DNA of 64,000 bases from Phoebastria nigripes (Eukaryota > Chordata > Aves > Procellariiformes > Diomedeidae). The translations under genes were made by a program, and so were the position numbers. A model generated the notes under the pieces. That model ran no database searches. It saw nothing but the letters and a program-made list of their open reading frames with translations, and was not told the origin of the DNA. Shown one piece after another: positions 37,901 to 49,100 of the stretch (position 1 is the first letter of the stretch; every line of letters starts with the position of its first letter). Location of the stretch: NCBI GenBank assembly GCA_035582835.1, contig JAYKAV010003080.1, positions 357,753 through 421,752 on the forward strand, written 5' to 3'.

Positions 37901-40900
37901 CTAATACCCTGTTCAGTTCCTCCTTTTAACTTGTAGCTGCTATTGGCAGTCTTTTCTTCAGAGCACGCTCTACAGGGAATCTTGTAACATTTTATAAGAG
38001 TTTTGCTTGTGTGAGGCATGTCTGGTGTCAGTAGAAAATATTTGTTAGTGGCTTCATCAGGAGATTTGTCTGTGTAAAGGCCATGGCATTAGCAGCCATA
38101 TTTCCACAAGAGGAGATACCAGAATTCTTCACGGCTAATCAGGAAGATAGATACTGCAAGGGTTTTTCATACTCTTCTATTCAGTCTCTTCCTTGTTTTG
38201 TTTTAAGGTCCTATTAGAGATAACATCAAAAAACACAAAATGCTACTTCAAAGTCATGCTTCAGGGCCTGATTAAAACACAGAAATGCAGAGAAATGCAG
38301 AGCTCCAATCCATGTTTAATTTATCTAAAGAATTCAGAGCATACTGAGTATGCTATGCTAATCCACTATGATAATCTCTGAGTCTTTCACACTTTGGCAA
38401 ATGAAGCTAAGGCCAGAGTGGTACAGTGGCTCCTGCATGCCCCTATCCGTATACCGAGTTTCAAATTTGGGCATTGCTTTAACACTGATACCATGTGGGT
38501 CAATATGCAGGTGTGTAAGTAGGAGAAAGAACAGGCTGGTGTTGTTGGCCTCCTGTTTCTGTGTTCATTAAGATCAGTAAATAATTGTGGTAGTCTGAGA
38601 CAGATATGTATTCCTAATCCTCACAAAGGTCAGGCTACCATACAGAGACACTAATATTCAGTCAATGCTACGTTTGTTCTTTGCTGAAAGACTCAAGAAA
38701 TCCTACACCTTATCTCTTCTGAAGTTATCAAATTCTTCAAATGTTACAGTGTCATGCAATCTCTTATCTTAGTTCAGATACCTTAACATTTATTGATGTT
38801 ACATGTGTAGCTACAATCAAATGCTAAAGAGAAAAAACCATAAAATACAGCAGCAGTTTTCATTTACTTACTATAGTTTGTTAATAAGTAAAACTGCTTA
38901 CTTATTAGCAGCTTGTTAAGTGTGTTATGCAGGCATAATAAATTATTCAGATAGCTGAAAAAATTTGATTCATTACCACTTCTCATTAATATTTATGTGT
39001 TGCACGCTGAAGAGTGCAACAGGGATATATTTATTACGTTTGACTTGGGTATTTTCTGCCATCCTCTAGGGTGCTGTCCAGCATGACAAATGCAATCTTG
39101 GCTCGAGTTTATAAGCATGACGATCTGGACCTAATGACAAAAGAAGCCACAATCCCAATAATCAATGGATTGTCTGATTTATACCATCCTCTCCAGATTT
39201 TAGCTGATTACCTAACTCTTCAGGTAACAATATAATGCCTGTTTAATAACAACTTTTTTTTGCTAAGTCTTGGTTTTTTAAGTATTTGGGGAAGTCAGGT
39301 TCAAAACCATTTATTCCTAGTTTTTTCTAAGTGGTAATTACCTGGCACTTGTTATTTAAAGAGATCTTCATCTAGCAGTATAATTAAGGACCTGTTTAAT
39401 TTAAAACAATTACCTAGTCCAATCAGCTGTAGTGGGACTGAAGTTAAGCATAAAATTAAGTACTTCATTGGAATTAGGCTACAGTTCAAAAAATGTGCAG
39501 GGGGCTTTACATATTAAGATAAAGGTGAGACGTTGGCTCAACCAAAGCCAGTAGAAGTTTTTCCACTGACTTAAAAAAACTCAGTAGTTCACTCTTGATT
39601 CTGCCCTAACCTGTGAAGAGTTTAAAAGGAATCATTATCCATATATTAGGAAATTGGTTGAACAAATTTGTTTTTAAAAGCCAGTTAATGCTACCAGTGC
39701 AAACGCCTGGTGTTCAGGCACTTAAACCTATTTAAACTTTGCTGACATCAAAGAATAGTTTAAAAAGATCATATTTTGTAGTTTAATCTAATGAAATAGT
39801 TGATTTGACAGCAGGATAATGCTTTACACATAGAATACCAGATGTTTATCTGTGAACAGAAGTACTATACTGTTTTACAATCAATTGAGGAACTGGCTTA
39901 TAAAAAAGATTATTATACTGCAGTGCTGGTTGACAACGATGATGAACTCCTCTGACCTTGTTTACTTTCTGAATGAATAAAAATCACACTGCTTGAAAAA
40001 GGGAGGGCAGAATAATTTCCTGATTCATTCAGCTGTGTTTCTCAGCTGTCAAAGACTTTGCTATGGGACATTCAGTATGTGGAAAAGATCTAGTGAGTGT
40101 AATATTAAATTATTCATACCTTAAACTTTAAATACTGAAAGACTCATATGTTTCATGAAAACTACTTTTTCCTTACTTCGATTAGTATTTTTCATAAAAT
40201 TTTCAACACTAAAAGTGAAGAGACCAGCAAAAATCAGTGAACTTGAGCCTAAAATGCTTCACATACCTCAGGATAAGTTACATTTGCGAGATCACGTTGA
40301 TCCAACCTCAATGAACTGTTCAAATTATGTAAGACAGTAAGCTGTAATGAGAACGTCATCAATCATTAAATGTCATAATTTCATTTAAACGCTGTGTGCA
40401 ACTGTAAACCAGGTGAATCTTATGGTTGTGTTTTGCCGGGGGTTCTGTCTTGCAAGCAACTTTGTTATTAGCATTTTATCACTTGTGAATAACAGGATTC
40501 AGGAATAATCTGTGACTCATAGTCTACACAACTGTTGATATCTCTGCCCCTAAACCTGGTTTTATCCATGCCACTGACTGCGGCACCAACGTTCAGAGTG
40601 CTGTTGCCCTGTACTCCATCTCCAGTCAATGAAGAGAGACCGCTGAGCATCTCGATCACCCTCTAGAGATGCATCTCTTTCTCCGCTGGTCTTAGGGAGA
40701 AACCTGTGGAGATCAGCAGAATGAGTACATGCCCTACTGATCATCCCCTGCTCCTCCTCCATTGTGTCCTTGCATAGGGCAGCTGTGGTAGAAGCTCCAG
40801 GTGAACATGAGCCCACAGGCTGGACTTTTCCTTGGTTTGAATACCTAGGGCAGCAGCAACAGCAGGTGGGTGTCCTTGTTGCATCAAGCACTGGGAAGGA

Positions 40901-43052
40901 CGTCTTTGGAAAGAGCGTCCCTGCCCATTTTACATGATGAGGAAACAGGACCATAACAGTTGGTGCTCAAACAAAAGAAACATTTGACGTGGAGAGGTAT
41001 CATGACAAGTGAGCACTTACAGAGATCCCANGGAATGGCTCGGCTTTCGGACAGCCATGGAAGCTTTTTAAAATTTGCAGCACTTTCCCAGTCAGCCTGA
41101 TAAGCAGAGCACTGTTTCCTCCAACTGTGCCCATCTCTCCCCCAGTCTTTCCAGCATGTTCCTTAGCCCAGAGTTTGTCAGAAGGTCTTCAGAGGGCAGC
41201 TGGGTGGCCGCCCCACCTTGCCAAGGGTAATGCTGCACCACTGGTTTCTGACCCACTTTCCATTCTTGCTTTCTTACTCAGGAGGGAGGGGCAGGCAGGG
41301 GGGAGCTCTCAGCAGCGCGCTGTGGGTGTTGGCACCGCCTGCTCTTTCCCTTTCTGACCTACCCGTCTGCTGCCTTTTTTCCTCTCTGCACTGTACACTG
41401 AGGTGGAGAAAACTGGTCTTACAGCCAGTAGCATGTAATAAAACGGCCTTTTAATCATATAAGGAACTTTACCAGGTCACAGAAGTAGGATTAACACTTG
41501 AAAAAGTGTGAGCCACAGAGTCTAGTTGTTACTTACCACAATCAAACTTCTCGTGGGATTTTCAGCAGGGTAAAAAGATGTTATCCGAGTACTGCCTGCA
41601 AGAAGATTAATATAGGGATGTTGAACAGTACCACTGATTCTTTAAATGAGTTGAAAGTTCATATATGACATTTAGACTGCTTTCCTGCAATACAAAGGCA
41701 ATTTATTTAATTTATGGATACNTGCAAACTACAATAGTGGCAAAGACTGCTAGCCTTATATTTAAATGTAACTACAGATTTTGTGCAGCTTATTTCTCTT
41801 TAAAAATGTCTCTTCCTTATCTCTGTAAATATCTTCCTGCCTGGATCTGCTCCTCCCTGCTGTCAGTACATACCCAAAATGTACTTTTTTTTTTACCTCT
41901 TCTGTTTTCTCCTGCTGCATTTGCCAGTAGAGCATTACATGCACTCTGGCCCTCTTCATGCTTAGCACATTTTTATTCTTCCATTTTCTAAATCCTATTA
42001 ATTTTGCCTTCTTGAATCCTCTTTGAGCACTTTCTCTTCTGTCTGAAACTGCCTAATTTCCTGGTTTGTTTTGTCAGAATGTCTTCTTGCTTATGGCTTC
42101 TGATTCCCTTTTCACAGGTGCATTTTAGTGTGGTTATTTCAGTAGTCTGTTGCATTCCCCGAACAATGTGGCTGGTTTATTTTCAGGGCTGTCAGTTCTC
42201 GTTCTGTATTCAGGGTGTTCTTGTCAGATCTCAAAGNGTGCTCCTGTCATGAATACTGGGGTAAGATTCTTCAGGTTCAACATCTTCTTGCCCAGTGCCT
42301 TCTTCCTGAGCAACGTGGAGCCCCTCACGTGTTTGATGTCTAAGCTGGCTCTGCCCTTTATTACTGTGGTCAGGATTAATGCCCTCTATTATGCCAAGAG
42401 GGATGTTTTTCTTAGCATACGTGCTACCCTCTTTCTTAAAAGTTGGGTTGAGCTGAGTTTGCTCTTGCGTTATAACCCACTAGAAATGGTTGTAAACATT
42501 AGGCAACCTGATTTTGAGGGTTTGGGGATTTGTCCTTTAAAGACTATGAGTTTGTGTGCTGGTACTGTGCACACGCAGAGCCACTTTACTTCTCTGTCTG
42601 TGCTGAAGGCATGTAACAGCCACTTGCTGAGCCCACCCGGTGCCTCTCTGTCTCCTGGGCAGGAGCTGTGGCTCACAACTTCTGCTCTGCAAAGCTTGGC
42701 TGGAGGGCAGCATCANACAATTTGTATTCCGGGGACGAACCAGGTATTGACATTGATTCAATTGATATTAATGTCACTGGCCAAATCAGCTAACTTGTAG
42801 CTGACTGCAGGATGGCCAGACTGGTAATTAGAGTGGATCCATATGCCACTAGCTTTTTATGTCACTGGTCTGAAGGGAAATTTCTTTTTCAGAAATAAAT
42901 GGTTGGCATAAGAAATACATCAGTGTTTCCTTTTTAAATAGCATAACAAATTACAGTGTTGCCCAGCTTGAAGAGGGCTGCCATATATTCTCAACTTCTC
43001 CTCAATGTGTGACCCAAAGAGCTCAAATTATTATAGTCTTCAAATTCATCAC

Positions 43053-43103
<51 letters not shown>

Positions 43104-46100
43104 TATTCTAACAATTAGAAATCCCGACTAAGATCTGGGCTGATCCTCTAGAATATACTGTTTTAATAACCATAACAAAAACCAATGTGGGAGTAAGAAA
43201 GATAACTGGCCCAGCATCTGCCTTCAGCTCAGTTTGAGAGCCGGTAGATCCAAGGTGTCCCAGTTTCTCATTTACTGGATTGCACTGTCTCCCAAAGGGC
43301 TAAAGCTTTGACTAGTCCCCTGCTTTCCATTTTAAATTTTGACAGATTATTGATTCTTGCTTTAATTGAGGACTGTTATGACTGTTGTGGTCAAACATTT
43401 CAGAAGTAATCTATAATGGTGTCAGAGTTTCAGCCTAGCTGGAAGCAAGTCCAGGCAGAAGCAGACACAAAATGTCCCTGATTAGTTAAACCAGTCTTCT
43501 CTAAACGTGCAACAGTGCTCTATCACTGAGCATGCTTATTTTTTTCCCAGGGTTTGATACACTGATACACTGCAACCATGGATGAGAACAGAATGAAACA
43601 TTGTAAAAGCAGCGTGAGGATGAGGAAGTTGACTGTAAAATTGACATTAATTATTTAGTAGAGATTTTTCATGAGAATAGCAAAGCCAAGTTTTGTGGCA
43701 CTACAGCAGCAATCACTAGTTTGCCAAAGAGGCATTCATAAGGGAGAAGGGCTCTAGACTTCTAAATATGTTTTTTTTTTGTATGGCTTTACTAGGAGGA
43801 TAAATATTTTGAAGTCAGGTTCCAAATGTAAAGAGAAACTGCAGAACACCCAAGCAGGTAAAAAGCCTACATCAATATAACAGAGTTTGGAAAAATTGGG
43901 GAGGGATGTAAGGGGAAAAATATCTTCAGAGGCTCAGGTGATCAGCATGTATTGTAAAGGTTCTGGTTTAACCTAGAGTGTTACCATCGTGGCAAAACAC
44001 TTTTAGCAGGATTTTCTCTGTGCAGTTGTATAAGCATATACTATAAAACAGGGGAAAAAAAAAAATGTATGTCGTATACAGTAGCTTTCATACTGCCTCA
44101 AAGCTTTCTGGTTCTGACCAACACAATCATCTCATCTTTCTTGGAAGCTGAGGATGTATGTGTATAAGCAGTACAGTCACAGTCATAGTGAGCTGGCTTT
44201 AGATGAAGAGGTTTGAGTTACAGCAGCAGTGTAGCAGTGGCAGCATAAAGCTTGGCACAGGATGTAAAATAGGCTCCACTAGCACACACACAGCTTGATT
44301 CTGCCTTGTCTACAACTTCTTCCATTAGCTAAATGTCTTCATTAAGATTAGCTCAGTTATGTCCATTCTATACAGTAGTCACTGCAGATGTGGCTTTGCA
44401 ATTTGCAGTGCATATTGAGGGTCATTATACAGACATCTCTAGTACTTCGTATTTTATCCGTAACAGCTAGTAGCTTGGGAAAACAGAGAAAAGTATTTAG
44501 GATGCACTGTGCTTCTTTTAATGCAGAGTAGCAGCTGGTAATAAGGTGGAAGTTATTTAACATAGCAGTATATTTGTGACTCACTTGTCAGTGCTTTGAG
44601 CATTACAGGCTGCAATGTCTATTTTTAAACAGTAAGATCAAAAGAATTCAGGGCTGTCTCATTTGCTCCTGGCTGTGGGTTCATGTCTCAGCTATCACTA
44701 AGCCCTAGCTGGAAACAACCCCTCAAATAAATGCTTTAGTTTGGCCTTTTCCTAGGAGCACCATTGCTAGGAGATGTGGAAGGACTTTGAAAGATCCTTA
44801 GAGACCTGCAGAGCTGTTATACTGAAATAACTTCCATGTCCACAAAGTCCATGAAAGATTTGCTCTCCTGTAAATGCCCTTGCATCAAACCTCTGCCAAT
44901 GAGCCTGCTGCTAACAAACTTCAACTGAAAAAACCGGCAGTTTTACAATACCATAGTTTTAGCCCTTAAACTGTAGGCAGCCTAGGACTCTATTAGGTTT
45001 AGATTTCAACGGCATTTTAATGTCATTCAGTATTTCAAGTGCTACTATTTTTGACTCAAAATTGTGGTCGCTGGCAGAAATGCCAATAACTTTGTTCTGG
45101 AACAACTTCACAACTATTTGTTTAGGAGAAGCTGCTGCCAGGAGAGGAGGGGGTAGTCCCAGCCCTTTTCCTGTTTAGTCTTTTGGCATCTTTACTGCAA
45201 CTGCCTGCAAGGTTGCCAGTTAGTACAGCTCTACAATGTGGATGCTTATCCTCTCTGACAAGCATTGAATCATGTCACGCAAAGTGTTGAAACAGTGTCT
45301 GGCTTCCAGCTACTACAATGCAATTGTAGCATGGCCCAGTTTTGAACTAAGAATAAAAGGCTCGCCATCATGTCTTTAGTCTTTCGAGTCATGAGGTGGA
45401 GTTGTACAAAGCAGGCATATAGAAGTATTTGGTTATGTCTTTACAAACTTTCTGGTATCAACTTAAGTACCTATAAGCATGCATATTTAAAACAAGGCTT
45501 GCTAAAGGGCCTCAAATTGTCCTGCTCTGGAAATATGAAACTCCTGTTACTCTTGTTCCTCCTTAGGCCTTATCTGTTGCTGGCTGAGGGCCAGAGTAGC
45601 TGCACATGTACAGGCTGTAAGTGCCACCAGGCAAAGCTACGGTTAATGCTGTAATGCTGTTTCAAGTTCAGGTAATCCACACTTCAAAAAAATCACTGCA
45701 CTCTTTGGCTGTACAACGGAGAGCAAACCCTGCAGGCCATGAGTGGCACAGCTGCTTTCGAAGTATTGCTCTTAGCTGTCCTGTACAGCTGTGACGGTTA
45801 AAATGCACTCTAAGGGCACGGCCACTGCCATGGCCGCAGGGAACATCGTGTAGAGACAACCAAGCCAGAGCAAACCTGAATAGGGATATTTTCACAATTT
45901 GGGGGAAAGCTGGAAGGGGTGCTATCCTAGGCATTAGGACTGCCTCTAAATTAAGAATTTCTACCATTCACTGATATTTATGAGCACCAACCCATGGCTG
46001 TACGGCTTTGGTGCTAAAGTTACAGTGTGTCTGGTGCTGTGTCTCTCAGCCTGGGCCTCACCATATGGCATACGTGTCAACGTGTCCTTCACTGGAGAAA

Positions 46101-49100
46101 GCTGCAGCACTTGGGTCTTCATGTAAGGCACGGGGGGCTTTCCCTCCCTGACCATCTTGTAGCTGCAGTAAGTTCAATTAAAGGTATGGTTCCATGCAGC
46201 TAGCATTTGGAGGCAGTCAGCCTTCTTTGCACCAGACCCATCTACCTAGGGCATCAGCTTGCTCAGCTCGCCTGGAACATAACCCCAGGGCTGTCCGATT
46301 CATTTGGCAGGAGCACTATGGTGGGCTGAACGGGCTCACTATCACCTGGATCGGGGACGGAAACAACGTCCTCCACTCCATCATGATGAGTGCTGCAAAG
46401 CTGGGAATGCACCTGCATATTGCGACTCCCAAGGTAAGAGAGCCATGTGCACGGAGTAAGGAAGGCAAACTTTGCCCATTCTTGTCTCAGCCACTTGGAT
46501 ACTTCCCAAGGGCCTCAGCTAATGGTGCTTGCATGTATCTTGAGTGCCAGCTTTCAGAACCAAGGTTCAGAATTCTGATTCAGTTATTTTGATACAAAGC
46601 AGGAGTAATTCTACTGAGTCTAACTTCAGAAGGGCTGAGGGGAGTTAATGACTGCAGTATAAATCACAGAGGATGATAATTCCATTTGTTACAAAGTCAC
46701 CCAATGCCCCCTCCACCACAAAAAAAAATGTGAAAGTTGTTTCAGATTGGTGGAAGTGTTGCATCTTGGTTGGTTCAGATTGGTTGTGCAGCTTTTTAGA
46801 ATGCTGCACTGTAATACAATATAAAATATAAAACAAAGAATCCGTTTAGAACAAAAATTATATGATGTATAGGCATTTCATTCTGTAACTGTTGAAATAC
46901 ATTTTTCTTACCTTATCAGAACACTTTCCACCAGTTTATCTCCAAAATAAACTTTCCACAAAATCAACATAATTTCCTCAAGTTTTACAGTTCTGAAAGA
47001 CATTCTTCTTCCCATGTCAAATGGTTCAATCACGTCGTGGTAATCAGTATTTTTCTAACCAGTGTTAATAATCAGTAAGGATCTTATGTATGTTCCATGA
47101 TATGTTACCTATCATCTCTTTTGGCAGGGCTTTGAACCAGACCTCAGAATAACTAAAATAACTGAACAGTACTCCAAAGAGGTAGGAGCCTAAGAAACAG
47201 CCTAGTAGAGTAGTTTGAATAGAGTTTATTTTTGTTATAAACAAAGCTGAAGTTCCTTGACTTCCTGATCTTCCTTATTTTATTCACATTAGCATGGTAC
47301 CAAGTTACTTCTCACAACAGATCCTTTGGAAGCTGCAGACGGTGCCAATGTCTTAGTTACAGATACATGGATAAGTATGGGACAAGAAGAGGAAAAGAAA
47401 GAAAGACTAAAGGCATTTCAAGGTTATCAGATTACAATGCAGGTAAAAATTGAGATTTAGTTTTTTGTTGAAGCTTTTACAGTTTGCATTTATAAGAATC
47501 AACATCAGCAAAGCATGGGTTTGGTATTTTTTTGAGTGGGGCCATGGAACAACCACATGCAAACTTCCCTCCAGCTTGAAAAACTCACAAAGATAAAAAA
47601 GTTTGAGTTATCTTATACACCTCACACAGCTTGGCCTCTTTCAGAGCTTCTCAATGAGATCTAACTCCAGAACATGTGCAGGAGAGCTAACCCTTTACTT
47701 CTTTATGACCTAAAAACTATTTCTAACTTTGCATTTCCTCTTTGCTACCAGAAATGATTCCTTATATTTTATTTAGAAAGAGCAGCTCACAGATTAACTC
47801 TTAAATGCCTGGGCAGCATTTGGGGCAATTTTGTGTATATCTGTCAATGAATTAAGCATTAAATATATGTCTTTAAAATCATCTAGTTGAAATGCTTATC
47901 AGCACAAAATCAGTTAGAGAAAATGTAAAGTCATAAACTATTAATTGTCCAAGATGAAAAGGACATTTTCCTTGCTGATAGAATTACTGGTTTAATTGAC
48001 TGTATTTTAACATAAGTTCATAAAATACTATCGATGGGTATGTCTGAACTAGCTTAAAATGCTTTAATTCATTGTTCATTGGTATTAGATCAATATCTTA
48101 TGAGTGACAATGTCAAAAGAAAAAAATTATAGCCTTTTAAATCATGGTTTAGTATGTTCTTGTTGCAATATCGATAATATTATATTACTGTATGGCATTC
48201 AAATAAAGATTGCACTTTATTGATCCACTAGGTCACTGGAGTTTTTACTTCCCTACTAAAGTCAGAGAAATAGGAGTAAATATTTGACTTTTGTGAAGTC
48301 AGCACTGAACTCTTACTGACTTAAATGGGGATATTCACAGATGAGGAACTCTTTTGAAGTCAGTGGAATTCTTCTGAGTTCATCATCAAAGTAACTAGAG
48401 TGGGAGCTAATATAAAATTTGTTAACCTTTTTACTAGTTAAAGATTTTATTAATGTCCTCACATATTTCTTTATTTTTATATGCTTTTTGATCTACAGAC
48501 TGCAAAATCTGCTGCTTCCAACTGGACTTTTTTACATTGTTTACCCAGAAAACCTGAAGAAGTTGATGATGAAGTATTTTATTCTCCACGATCATTGGTT
48601 TTCCAGGAGGCTGAAAACAGAAAATGGACAATTATGGTAAAAAAGGAAGATAGCAGTAGTTAGAGGTTAGGGTCAGCTTCTGTTCTGCCTTACACTGCAG
48701 GCTTGGATTCAGCTTGGTTCCTCAATAAGTAGTAAATGTTAATACATAGGTTTCAAATGCACCCTACAACACATCACAATTTTGGCTATAGGAGACATAT
48801 ATATGTAGCACAAATACTTCTGGACACAAATGTGACCTATTTTGATGATGATCCGCTGTTACTCGACCCAGGTTTTATCACTAAGTGAAATCTATAGTAT
48901 AAACTGTAATTTTTTGATATTTAAATTACTGGGTTTACTCTAATGATTAACTCAGCTGCTCAATTTTAAAACATGTTAAATGCTGAGGTCCCAGGGACTG
49001 GTCTTAGAAACTACAATTTCCCAAACACTTAAAGCTAGAGATTCTGCAGTTTTGTCTCAAGAAAAACTGCCACTGGCACCAGTGGGAACTTCTCCTGAGA

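Larger units (their letters stand above)
32822..39069 (+). other. OTC: OTC intron 4
   Basis: This 6.2-kb intron holds an unexplained GC-rich block at about 35040-35620 and a perfect hairpin at 38882-38907. Otherwise no feature is supported. Confidence 0.85.

Noticed and set aside
40562..40954. 130-codon minus-strand open frame in OTC intron 5
   Set aside because: Low-complexity Cys and Ser segments with no family resemblance, and no promoter or splice context.
42150..42800. 216-codon plus-strand open frame in OTC intron 5
   Set aside because: It is interrupted by N bases and mostly hydrophobic by composition. No recognisable domain, so treated as chance.
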